A DNA stretch of 64,000 nucleotides. Source: Cordia subcordata. Lineage: Eukaryota > Streptophyta > Magnoliopsida > Boraginales > Cordiaceae. Positions 25,346 through 36,576 of the stretch are shown here, piece after piece. Each line of letters starts with the position of its first letter. Position 1 is the first letter of the stretch. A model generated the notes under the pieces. That model worked only from the letters and a program-made list of their open reading frames with translations, ran no database searches and was not told the DNA's origin. The stretch covers positions 12,919,501 through 12,983,500 of the forward strand of contig JAPTOF010000017.1 of the NCBI GenBank assembly GCA_028554755.1. Direction: 5' to 3'. The position numbers and the translations under genes are program-made.

Positions 25346-26191
25346 TGAGGGTAAAGACTAAAAAGAAAAAAGGAAAAAAGGGCAATCCGACTTCACCTCT
25401 CTTTTGGCTTAAAAGGGTGTGGGTGTGGGTGTGGAAAAATTAGCAAATGATTAAATTGCCAAAATGGATAATATAGCATCCAAGAAAGTTGGCGAATAAT
25501 TGAGTTACCAAAATGGAAAATAATGCATCTGCATTTTCTTTTGCTAAATGTCATAGCTTCCATTTTGAGTAGCATTATTAGAAGAATAATTGGTACTTCT
25601 ACTATCATAATGTGTAGGTGGTGGTGTTTATTTCAATGGGTTGGTTGATAATTTCCTCACTTGTTGGTTAAGAAATATGCTATTTAGATAAAACTATAAC
25701 ATTGATTGTTTCTCTCACTAAAAAAGAGTACATAAAGGTACTAGATACCCTTATACATAAAAATTTAATAGGCATATCACTAAGAACTCTTTAAACAATT
25801 CATACGCATTCTTCAACAAATTCATTTGCTTCCTTTATTTTCTTCTTTAACAAAATGACCATTTTCTTTGTTTATTTCTTCTTCAATCAACTCATAAGTA
25901 GTAGTACTTGTGTCTTTTCGCTCGAGAGCGAGATGTGCCGACTTTTGTTTCTTCAAAGCAGCCAAGCAGGTAGGAAAAAGAGACTGATGTTTGAGGTGGG
26001 GTGGGGGGTGGGGGCAAAGAACTTCACATGGATTGTGCACTTCAATTGCAAAATGTATCGACAAGTATTATTATGCTACAAAATTTATAATTTTAAAATA
26101 CACCTAATATAATTCTTTTTTAAACTGAATTACTTGTCACAAGAAAGGAACTATAGGAAAAGATTATCACATGAGTTTGATTTGCCACATA

Positions 26192-26455
26192 AGGGCCTGT
26201 GTGAAATAATTTTTTTAAGAAAAAATAATTTTTTTTAAAAAAAATACTTTTTTTCTGATAAAAAACCCATTCTCTTAACAATAATTATTTGACTTGACTT
26301 AACTTTCAAAAAATCTGAAACTTTAAAAAAAAAAAACTTAAATACAACTTATTTCATAAGTCAATATTTTTAGTTTTTCAAAATTATGCTTTTACACCTT
26401 TTCTTGATAGTTGTTAAGGAAAACTCTTTTAAAAAAACGAATCCAAACCCACCCT
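26192..26455. mobile_element. AT-rich MITE, family 2
   Basis: Starts agggcctgtgtgaaa and ends aatccaaacccaccct, with a very A/T-rich inside. Confidence 0.5.
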
Positions 26456-26547
26456 AGAAGGGCTATTCCCCAGCCACATGCAACGGTATTTGCATCATCC
26501 TGGAAATACATTCTAGAAAACCTACCCCAAAAGTCAACTTAGATGTA

Positions 26548-26668
26548 GAGGGTGCTTGGCTTTACTTGTTTGGCATTTATAAAATACCTAAACAGTAAAA
26601 AATATATAAACAAATATTTTTTTTAAATACTTATAAGTACCCAAAATAAATAAAACCAAAAACCTTCC
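26548..26668. mobile_element. MITE, family 1 copy d
   Basis: gagggtgcttggctttactt to aaaaccaaaaaccttcc; same hairpin layout as the other family-1 copies. Confidence 0.7.
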
Positions 26669-27259
26669 TAATCACAACATCATAATAAGACGGAAAGAAT
26701 AACATTCTTTAGTTAAATGAGAAAGGCTGCTATGCAAATAGAAAGATTTGAACTAATCATCCAGCTTATCACTGGGGGAGGCATTTTGCGAGTGACAACT
26801 GACAACTGCATTTATAAGTGCTCCACCATTGCAATTTGCAATTTCACTTCTGAATAACTTACAAAAAGAGCACAGATTTTTCCATTTAGACTACAAAAAT
26901 CTTCTACAAGAAAAGTATCCCAAACATTACATAAAACCAAACTAAACCTTATCCTATTAGACAAAATTAGATATAATCTAAAGTTTAAACACTTTACATC
27001 TTGGTATCAGATTTTTCAGAACTATATAACATAAAAAAACATGAAAAATCCAGAACATGAGCGATGTAGATTCGCAAAATCCTGTGTCAATTTCCTAACA
27101 CGTCATGTTTAATAGGAAAAACTCTAAAAGATTATCCATCACATCGTAAGGCTTACAGCAACTTCCAAGAGGTGATCATCATCCACAGCATAGGTTTGTT
27201 AAAAGTGAGATAACAAAAACATAAATGCCAACAGAGACTAACAACTAAAATAAAAGCGT

Positions 27260-29668
27260 TCACTAGCTAATCGTCTCAACTAAAAGGGCAATATCCTTGC
27301 ATCTTCTGCTCTCAGACAGGAGCTGCAGATGGATCCATCTTCAGGGACTTCTGTTGAACAGCTTTTGCTTTGGGAATCATACTTCAAGCTATCACCAAAA
27401 GTACCACAAGTAAGAAACAAGGTCAAAAAGCACATGAATCTATGGTCTATCAACAAAAAGCAATTTGATTCATGTCATCAGCTCCTGGTGGAAATAGTTA
27501 AAACTTGCACAAAACAGACAACTGGAACTCATTGTATGACAGAAAAAGTTCCAAAGAAAATTTAGAGAGACATGCCAACAAAATAAAAGATTGGGGTTCC
27601 TAAAATCATGTGCAAGTAAGACTTCATTATTTAAACCAAATGCTGGATACCAAGTGGATTTGAGCATTCAGAAACGAGAGAAGGAGAGGAAGAGAGAGGG
27701 GGAACTTTGTCCTATATGATGAAATAGAACTTATCAATTCTTATATGCAGAATCATATATTTAATCTTCAAGTAATCATTAGTGCGGTTTTCTTCTGGAA
27801 AAGATGTTAAGCCTCTCGTAGACATCAAACTTAACTCAAAGGAAAAACATTAGCAACTCAAGTTTCTAGTGTTCCCCAAGACATGTTGGCAATAATCATC
27901 AAGAGATCATTGCTTCAGAACGGAAAGAAAATTACATCCACCTCCTTGACCAATTCTCCAATCAAAAAAGTACAAGATCGAGTAGAGTAAATTATCTGTG
28001 AGCCATCAACCTGTACCATATTCCTTTTAAGCAATATGATTAACAACAAACAATGAGCCAGTTTCACAAGTATTAGTTTTTCATGATCTACATGGTATTA
28101 CTAAACCTCAACCAACAGCTTTAGCAAGAGAGGATAAACTCGTGTTATAGGAAGCTAGCTTTCCAAAAAGAAATATCAACATATAACCTATAACAATAAT
28201 CAGCTTAAGTTATGTATAGATGGTTTATGAACCTAGCAGGCAACTTGGCTTCCAGAAGGGAACAGCATAAAGAAAACAAGAGGTACTAACATCCAATTGC
28301 AGAAGAGACAATAAACACAGGGGCTCTATGCATTTTTATTGGAAAGATCAGAATGTATGCATCACAAGTTATTTTCCAGAGGCAAAAATAGTAAAACTGT
28401 TGCAAAGAATGGACAACTATTAAATTTTCAATGAATTTACAAAACCAACAAGAGATGAGAAAAATGTGAAGAAGAAGAGAGATATCTCATGCCTCCTTTC
28501 CTTCTAGTCCAATTTAAAGTTAATTTACCACCCTCTCACTATCACAGAGACTCGCAAACAAATCCATAAGCTAGATCACTACAAAATACACAACCGGAGA
28601 AGCAGAATAGACAGGCACTTGTTGCAAAAAAATTATCACAGCAGTTCAAATACAAACTTCAATTTGATATAGACAGGGACATAGCCACCGGACGCTAAAA
28701 ATAACTTATAGCTTCCTATAACAAGTAAAATCCATTAATAAGGCTTCCAACTCTTCAATGTAAGGCTAACACCACTTTCACGCATAAATGTAATAAGCAA
28801 TTAGAAATGTAGCAATGGAGGTCTATAAGGGGCTATTTCAGCTAAAATTGCAGCTGTATGCATAAAGATATAAGCAGCTAGCTAAACAAGTCTTTAATTA
28901 AGCAATAGCTAATAGTGAAGTGCCTCTAATAACACAACCAAAAGAAAAGCACAAATTAAGTGGCAAGAGAATTGACTGCAGACAGGAACACATTAAAATC
29001 TCAAATGAATGCATTTATGCAATTACTAGCTTAAGAGGGAATATGCTCTTTTTATGAAGCTTCAGAATTGTATTCCAATCAGTAGAATACCTTACTACTT
29101 AGATACATGGGCTAATAAAATAAAATGTCCATAACAGGCTCACATTTTAGATAATCCTCTTTCTTACTTCTTTCATTCCGAACGTTATCTATATTTGGTG
29201 CTCGTGAAATTAACTAACTTTTTATCTTTATTTTTCAGGAAAATTCTAACATAACAATGCAACCTTGCATTGGCAGCTAGCAGTCTCAGTAAAGAACCAA
29301 CTAACAACAGCTTTCTAATATAAAGATATAGAGAACTAAACAAGAAATTTCCTGTGAGAATACTCCAGTAATGCATAAGTTATAACAATTTTAGCCAAAA
29401 GATTACAAAAATCTCAGATTATTAAATTGTACTAGTTTAACAAAAAATATAAGAATAAAGAACTTACTGCTTTCAATTGCACAGGAAAACCATGTTCCTC
29501 CTTAAGTGACAATCGAGATGCCCAGCAATGAAGCCACGAAGGATACTTTACGCACAAACTGTTCAAGAAAGCCACCAGTGAAGTAGACTTGTGAAGGAAA
29601 CCGAACACAGCAAATCCATGGCCCACATTTCTAAGATTGCTGTAATTTTACCAGCTCTGCCAGCCAGC
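27260..29668 (-). other. 3' region of CFIm-like gene A: 3'UTR exon, likely 3'UTR intron, terminal exon
   Basis: After the stop at 29669 the minus strand keeps a recognisable about 200-base exon ending gca|GTAAGT (donor near 29466). A second conserved block at about 27290-27400 begins after a pyrimidine-rich tract and tttggtgatag|cttgaag. Both the donor and the block recur at gene B (near 36276 and 34395-34520). The simplest reading is a 2-kb 3'UTR intron. The intron itself shows no gene. No transcript evidence is available, so this is inferred from paralogue conservation. Confidence 0.5.
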
Positions 29669-31684
29669 TCAGTCAGAGGTCAGTCGTCGCCTCTTCCCAT
29701 AGTCAGCATCCCTCGACCTTGATCGCTCTTCCTCATGCGACACCCGTGATTTGCTATGAGTTCTTGATGATCTTCCTCTATCCCATTCATTGTCATACTC
29801 TGGCTCCCTTTCCCTGTACCTGTGATGATCTGAATATCTATCTCTGTCATCTCTATGGCGGTCTCGATCACGCTCGCGGTCACGGTCCCGATCTCTGGAA
29901 CGCCTTTCCCGATCTCGGTCGTCACGATGCCTCCTTTCTGACAAGTCATGGTCATGTCCCATATCTTTTTCTCGATGACTATCTCTGTCACAACCTGCTT
30001 CTCTGTCCTCTCGATACCTTCTGTCTGAGGAACCAGAGCGAGCCCTCTCAGACACTCTGTCTTTCTCCTTCATACCTCCTGGCCATGCTCCTCTATCATG
30101 ACTTTCTCCATACTGATGATCAGACACAGCTTCCTCGCCATAGCTGGACTCCCCTACTCTGCCACCATGCTCCTCACCAGCCCATCCACCCATGTTAGGA
30201 TCTGACCACATCCCCATATTAGGTCCATCCATGCCAGCGTTGGGCATCATTCCCATGCCACTCATTGGCATTCCTCTTCCAAAGAATGCTGGATTCACAT
30301 GAGGAGCTATGCCAGGCAAACCAACATTTCCAACAGGCGGGAATGAAGACAGCATTCCTGAAAATGGAGGGGTTGGAGCACCAGGAAATCCTCCATAGCT
30401 GCCCATTCTCCCCATCGGCCCTCCAAAAGCCGGATCAAATCCCTGCCCCATCATTGAGTTAGGATGCATCATAGGAGGCGTGGCACCAATACCCTGTCCA
30501 AATCCACTTCCACCATTACCCATTACACCTCGTCCACCGATCCCACCACCTCTACTACTTCTCATTGGACCAACAGGACCTCTACCTCCCATCCCCTGAG
30601 CACCACCTCTACCCCAATTTCCTCTCCCATAACCTCTGCCATTCTCAAGACCGCCTTGATAATTACCTCCTGCAGGGATATTGCTACCGCCAGTCCTACC
30701 AGCCGCATCTCCAGGTCCCCTCCTTCCTTGGTTAACAGTTGCCATCTGTTGGCTCCTATTCACCTGGGCTTCACCCATTTTCTTAACAGTGTATGGCGAG
30801 GCAAATGCGACGACACAAGGCCTTCCATTAAACACATGCCCATTCATTCCCTCCTTACAAGCTGTAGCATGTGCAGAATCATAAAACTCAACCTGGCAGT
30901 AACCTTTGGATTTCCCACTCGCTTTTTCATCAAAAAATTTCACCTCTTTCACTGGACCATACTTACTCAACTCCTCCTCGAGTTCTGCATCTGTTGTCCA
31001 CCAATGCAAATCACCAACAAATAAAACTGTCCCAGCACCCCCACCTCCTCCAACGACAACACTCCCACCGCCAACATTCCCACTCCCACCATTCACGTTG
31101 CTACCTCCTCGTCTCATCATGGCATCATTTCCGACATGTCCTGCATTCCCTACACCAGCACCATGATGCTGCGGGACCATTGGTTGGTTGGGAACAATAT
31201 TAGTCACAGTCTGTTCTTCTGAGTCACCTACTTTACCAGACACCTGCGCTAATTCAACCCGAAAACCTCCCCCACCGGGCATCCCCGAACCCCCAGGCCC
31301 TCTGGGCCCCACATTACCCGGATACCCCTCTACTCTACCTCTACCTGAAACCATAGACCCTGCACCCTCCTCTTCAATTCTCTCGCGCGTCCTCTCCCCA
31401 CCTCCTCCTCCTCTCTCCTCCGGAGTCGCAGAAGGCAGAGGAGGTGGCGGAGCTGGAGTTTGAGTTAACGCGGCCTTATTCTCCACCGGGGCTGGCGGCT
31501 CCTCGTTCTTGCGAAGAGACTGGAGGAAATTCTCGCCAACGTTAACATCGTTGTAGAGATCCTCGTAATCATCCTCTTCTTCGCCAAGGAAACCATCGTC
31601 GGCAACAGCGGAGATCGCTTCGTTCCGGTGGAACTGTTCTCCCGGATCCCCCACACCGCCGCCGCCGCCGTCGTTAACGTCCAT
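29669..31684 (-). CDS. CFIm68/CFIm59-like RRM protein, copy A
   Basis: Intronless CDS of 671 aa starting at the ATG of MDVNDGGGG. The acidic EEEDDYEDLYNDVNVGENFL lies at about residues 35-55, then Pro- and Gly-rich linkers. One RRM at about 220-297 has RNP2-like LFVGDLHWW and RNP1-like KGYCQVEF, followed by FNGRPCVVAFASPY. A long Gly/Met-rich region (GFPGAPTPPFSGM, HVNPAFFGRGMPM) leads to an RD/RE/RS-like tail ending RDADYGKRRRL. This layout matches the plant cleavage factor I large subunits (At1g13190 and At5g55670 type), which pair with CFI25 to choose poly(A) sites in the nucleus. A leader intron is likely: a donor CTG|GTAAGT sits upstream near 31886. Its tandem paralogue starts 6.8 kb away on the same strand. 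Confidence 0.92.
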   Translation of the reverse strand: MDVNDGGGGGVGDPGEQFHRNEAISAVADDGFLGEEEDDYEDLYNDVNVGENFLQSLRKNEEPPAPVENKAALTQTPAPPPPLPSATPEERGGGGGERTRERIEEEGAGSMVSGRGRVEGYPGNVGPRGPGGSGMPGGGGFRVELAQVSGKVGDSEEQTVTNIVPNQPMVPQHHGAGVGNAGHVGNDAMMRRGGSNVNGGSGNVGGGSVVVGGGGGAGTVLFVGDLHWWTTDAELEEELSKYGPVKEVKFFDEKASGKSKGYCQVEFYDSAHATACKEGMNGHVFNGRPCVVAFASPYTVKKMGEAQVNRSQQMATVNQGRRGPGDAAGRTGGSNIPAGGNYQGGLENGRGYGRGNWGRGGAQGMGGRGPVGPMRSSRGGGIGGRGVMGNGGSGFGQGIGATPPMMHPNSMMGQGFDPAFGGPMGRMGSYGGFPGAPTPPFSGMLSSFPPVGNVGLPGIAPHVNPAFFGRGMPMSGMGMMPNAGMDGPNMGMWSDPNMGGWAGEEHGGRVGESSYGEEAVSDHQYGESHDRGAWPGGMKEKDRVSERARSGSSDRRYREDREAGCDRDSHREKDMGHDHDLSERRHRDDRDRERRSRDRDRDRERDRDRHRDDRDRYSDHHRYREREPEYDNEWDRGRSSRTHSKSRVSHEEERSRSRDADYGKRRRLTSD

Positions 31685-31699
31685 CAACTTAACTTACCA

Positions 31700-33104
31700 A
31701 TGGCCCAAAACCCAGGGTTGGGATTAGGGATTTTCTCTTTATTTCCTTTGCTATGAATTCAGGATTTAAAACGGAAGTAACATCGCATACATTGAATTGG
31801 AAATTTGTTTTTAAAGTTTTCAAATTTTAAATTTAAAAGAGAAAATACAAAATTAGAGAGAGAAAAAGAGGGGTTTAGAGAACTTACCAGAAGCTTATCC
31901 AGAAACCCTAATCTGGAAAGTGGTAAAAGAAAAGAAAAGAAAGTTTGAGAGAGCGACGCTGAAAGGAAAATGGGTTCACTATGAGAAATTTAGACTGACC
32001 AATTAAGATTAGCGGGTTTAAGTTGGTGGGTCTACCTCGCTCGTTTGGTGGTTTGCGATTGGGGGGGGGGGGGTGTCACATTTGGGTCCCCCTCAGGCCG
32101 CGTTTGTTTCGTCCTAAAATTAATTGGTGTATTTTCGGAGCAGGCATTTATGTTTAAAAATTTAACAGTTAGTAGTGAGGCATTTTTAACTGTTTGGTAG
32201 TCAGTTCCCGTTACTTGGGTGTATGAACTATTTGTTTTAAAAATCAATTGAACGTAACTTTTTTCTCTTGTTTGGAATTGTAATAAATTAATAAATTTGG
32301 GATTGATTAACTTTTATAACAAATTTTTGTTCAGGTAAAAATACATCAGATCTCGTTGTGAATTTGTTTATATTATGTTGGACCTCTTTGTGTTATCCAA
32401 ACTCCTCCTTAGTCCCTTCTCATTTTTTGTAACTCTTTTCGTAGTCGTTCTATATCGTATAGTGTTTACTTTGGAAAATAGAGAATACTTCTGAGAGGAG
32501 TATTGAAAAACGATGACATCGTTGAGAAGAAGTTCTACTTAGCGACGGTAATTACCAAATTATGAATAGGTTTTGCAAGTCGATTATGTTTTCCTGGCAA
32601 ATTTTGTCTTGAAGAAATTAAATCTTGTCCTTTTTAACTTTTATTTTCGATTTTGTGGTTTTGGTTTCTTAAATACATCCAACAACTCACAATTGGTACC
32701 GTGTTTACTATGTACCATGATCGTGCTCCTAATTAGACGTTGGAGGTGTTGACAAAATGGGAAATTGTCGTAGAAATGACTAAAATTACTTATGCGACAC
32801 ACTTGATTCTGGAAAATTTTGCAGAGAATAGATAGGTTTGACGACAAGAAGATGAGCATTTTGTAATTTGTGTTCCCTTACAAGGAAACCCAATTAGAAA
32901 AACTAAGTAATAATATAATTACGTAAAATAATTCAGATTATCTTATAACCATAACATATATATGCAAGGGTATCCAGATTTGGACACCAAAGAACGGAGT
33001 AATTTGCACAAACTGAGAACTGAAATCTTCGGGACTCATCAGGATCTAATTGACTCTAAAAACACGCGAAGAGAGGGTGTAACTTTTAACAAATTGAGAG
33101 ATGA
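31700..33104. other. gene A leader and spacer between paralogues
   Basis: Leader and probable leader intron of gene A up to about 31930, then AT-rich spacer. A run of about 12 G lies at 32060. No other gene seen. Confidence 0.5.
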
Positions 33105-33190
33105 GGCACTAACTCGAGTGATTGAGACTATTTGCCCAAGAATGAAGCCTTGAATTCAAATCTCATAGGATACAAGAGATTGAGTTTTGG
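33105..33190 (+). repeat. degenerate SINE-like copy
   Basis: taactcgagtgattgagac (A-box-like) followed by ccttgaattcaaatctc (B-box-like). Same family as 25259 and 57878. Confidence 0.45.
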
Positions 33191-33703
33191 GGTGGGAGGG
33201 AAAAAGAAAAAAAAAATGCCAACAAATCGATACAAAATATCTCCCAAACTGAAAGTAGCAGCAATATACAAACAGCTAACTCAAGCCAAACAGGTTACAG
33301 CAGCATAAGATGTAGAATGCACACAGAACACCATTTTATCTTTGCGCCAAAGAAAAATGAAATTTTACGGAGACTAGGAATCAAAATCCTATGACACATC
33401 CATCGACTCTAAATTCACGTGACAGAGCCTTCACAGATCATAGCAATAGCAGCAAAAGCTGTGGAATGAACACAAAAGAGCAGCAGCACTAATTCAATCA
33501 AACTTTTAGGATGAAAATTTCTAATGAGGACCCGAAAACAACACGAACAAATCTGCCGTTTAAACATAAGGCATCCAAATAAAGGAAGAGAGAAAATGTA
33601 CATGTGCATATCTAATATGGTAAGCGTAAAACATGATATTCTATGACTAAGCGTTCTCAAAAGTTCAGGTGTGAACAAAATACAAATATACAAAAAGATC
33701 GGT

Positions 33704-33916
33704 TCAGATGCTTCCAAGAATATCATCACTGTAGTCATCCTCAGAGATGAGGAAAGCTATTCCTCTCCCTATGTATCTCTCAGGTATGATAAAGAACATG
33801 AAACCAAGTCCTTCCATCACAATGCCACTCCCAGTGAAACAATAAATAACAGGAGAGAGAATATAACAGCAGTGCCTAGAGGTAGGGCCAGAATAATAGA
33901 GATAAGAGCAACATAG
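33704..33916 (-). pseudogene. possible membrane-protein exon remnant
   Basis: Two overlapping minus-strand frames look protein-like. One reads a hydrophobic TAVIFSLLLFIVSLGVAL just after an acceptor-like ctctag, then stops. The other, open to 33704, reads VMEGLGFMFFIIPERYIGR and ends SEDDYSDDILGSI. They join only through a frame change. I do not recognise the family. It may be a decayed last exon, or chance. Confidence 0.2.
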
Positions 33917-34379
33917 TGCTTTGGAAAAGGAAAGATTTAATTCACAAAGATTTATCCAAGTAACATGACATGTCTGCCGGGGAAGAAAAATGTACAATTC
34001 CCGGTTTTTTCACTGCATCAATTACATGGTTAAATATCTACATCATCTTCACAACAAAACTGCGTGGCCGATATGATACACCCAATAAAAACTCGGGGGT
34101 AAAAAGTGATACAACAAATACGATACACCCAATAAAACTCGAGGGGCAATAATTGATACAACAAAATCATACAAAAAAGGTGGGGACAAATTAGCAGCAT
34201 CTGCGTGAAAATCTTAGTACATCACATTCAAATAGCAAGTTCTAAATCAACCACCACATCACAGACTTCAGCAGTATCAAGTGACCATCAACATCCACAA
34301 CATTGTTTTGTTAAAGTGATATTGACCAAATAAAAATGGAATAGAGACTAACAACTAGAATAAAAGGTTCACTAGCTAA

Positions 34380-36576
34380 TCATCTTGATTACGATGCTCT
34401 TCAGAGAGGAGCAACAGACCCGATCCCTCTTGAAGAAATCCAAGACGACTTCTGAACAGCTTCTGTTCCACGAATCATATCCTTCAAGCTATCACCAAAA
34501 GCAGACATAAGATGACATTCTGAAAGAGTAGACAAAAATCCAAACTCTATTACCAGAAAACACATTAATTTATATTATCAGGCTAATCAGGTCAGTTAAA
34601 CTTTGCACAAAAGCTACAACTGGAGCTCACAGCAAGGGAGAGAGAGGACCCTTCAAAGATCAGACTGCAAAATTTAGATCAAACTGCAAAATTTGGACTG
34701 TCCTAGTTAGAAAGTTATGCACCAACTTGACTTCATTATTTAGATCAAACTGCAAAATTTGGAGTGGTTTGAGAAGGCTGGTGGCTTGGGATTTAACAGG
34801 TTACCAATGAATACAAGGCTGGTCGCCTGGGGTTTAACTCTTAATCCCCTCTGAGTGTTTTCTCATGCCTGTACTGAAAATGCTGGCCATCTTTTTTCGG
34901 TTGCTCCTTTTCAAAACAATTTGGAAGAAGGGATCCAAGATGGCAAAGGCACCTATTAAACTTACAAACTCGGACAAGATCAACCTAGATCATTCACTAT
35001 CCGCAATATACCTCCCCCATTGCAGATGTACATCATCAAGTTGTCCCTAGGCACCTTAATTTATCACATATGGAAAGAAAGAAACCGGAGAATTCACAAT
35101 GCTGTGGCCCAAACTGAAAAAAAGATTTTCAGGAGCATTACATATGTTCTTCATGGAATCTAGATACAAGAAAACTGGAGAAAGAGAAAGAAACAAAGAA
35201 AGAAAAAATAAAAAGGCAGCACATTCCCACTTCTGGAGAGGAAAGGCTGTCACTCCCAGCCCACCATGGTGCAACTGACGCCCTTATAACAACTTATAAA
35301 TTGCTAAAACAAGTAGAATAATGAATTGATAAAACTTCCATCTCTCCAGGAAAAAGCTAAGACCTTTAGCTCATAGATACAAGCCATTTCTGGCCTATGT
35401 CAACAAGGGTGAAAGTTAGCTAGAATAGCAGCTTTATCCATAAATATTTAACCAGCCACTTAAGCACTGCCAGATGGGCAACACTAGCTCTGTCAAAAAT
35501 TGGATATCCTGTTTTCCTTTGCAGGGTGACTTGAAACAATTGTCCACTTTACCATCTTTGAAATAATAGACAAAGTAGAATAAAAGCTGTTTTAGCCCCA
35601 ATTTTCACTTATAAATGTTTAAAAATCCAAAAATCACCACATTGTCTAACTTCAAGCCCTGCTTTTCTTAAAAGCATGTGTTTTCAACTCGAGATAAAAC
35701 AAATTGCTAAGTTAAAAGTGGACATTCAATTTGATATGGAAGGAAACTAATGTGTTGTCTAAGTTCAAGAATCACAAGTCAAATGGCAAGAGAATGGACA
35801 ACAAAACCTCAACAACAAGAAACCCCACACTAAAAGCAGCATAATATAAATACATCTACGAAGCTCTAGAAGCCTGTTCATGTATTAGAGCTTCTTAACA
35901 ACTGTTTCAGTGAATGGGTTACTAAAAAGAGATATTCAAAACTCAGCTATCTTATAATTTAGATCACACGGGTAAAGAGAATGTCATTTCTTTCCTTTGT
36001 TTTGGTGTTCATGAATTTTAGTTTATTTTATTTTTTTCCTCCCAATTTTGGTTTCGAGGGGAATTCGTACACAACAATCTAAACAAGCATAGGCAGCACA
36101 CAATCATAGAATGAAAGCAAGCAGCAACATCTTTATAAGATAATGAAATAGAACACTGAACCAGAAATTTCCACTTAAGCATGCTCCAGTAACATCAGTT
36201 TCAACACCGCAGGTTATAATAAATTCAGACATAGATATCCACTACTTGTATAAGGAAGTGACAGGAAAGAACTTACTGCTTCCAAATGCCTAGGAAAACC
36301 ATGCTCCACCAAAGGAACATTCAAGATCTCTGTAGCTTGGGAGCCATGAAAGACATAATCGACACAAGCTGTTCAATGAAGCCACCAACCAAGATGACAA
36401 CCAAAGCAAACGTCTGAATTAACAAGAGAAATCCTAGGCCCACATTCTTTTTGATCACTTGATTCAAATTTTTTGGAGAAATACAACAGTTCACTAGTTC
36501 AGTCAAAGGTCAGAGGCGGCCTCTTCCACAATCAGCATCCCCTGACCTTGACTGCCACTTCTTCCCATTAACATGA
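34380..36576 (-). other. 3' region of CFIm-like gene B: 3'UTR exon, likely intron, terminal block
   Basis: Mirrors gene A: an exon-like stretch after the stop ends at gca|GTAAGT near 36276; the terminal block at 34395-34520 shares gaagctgttcagaag, tttggtgatagcttgaag and gattagctagtgaac with gene A. The inferred intron is about 1.8 kb and holds a LINE fragment on the opposite strand. Confidence 0.5.
34770..35170 (+). mobile_element. LINE reverse-transcriptase C-terminal fragment
   Basis: Plus-strand translation in mixed frames gives the zinc-binding region typical of plant LINE-1 ORF2 ends: RLVAWGLTLNP, then C-TENAGHLFSVAPFQ, and LGTLIYHIWKERNRRIHN followed by FRSITYVLHG. Broken by frameshifts and truncated at both sides. 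It sits in the inferred 3'UTR intron of gene B, antisense to it. Confidence 0.7.

Larger units (their letters stand above)
24561..27140. other. intergenic, MITE- and SINE-rich
   Basis: AT-rich spacer holding a degenerate SINE-like copy (25259-25345), two MITEs (26192 and 26548) and simple runs such as gtgggtgtgggtgtgg (about 25418). No gene seen. Confidence 0.5.

Noticed and set aside
29719..31463. Plus-strand His/Pro/Ser/Thr-rich frames opposite CFIm-like gene A
   Set aside because: Antisense shadows of the RD-repeat and Gly-rich coding sequence; no start context or family match.
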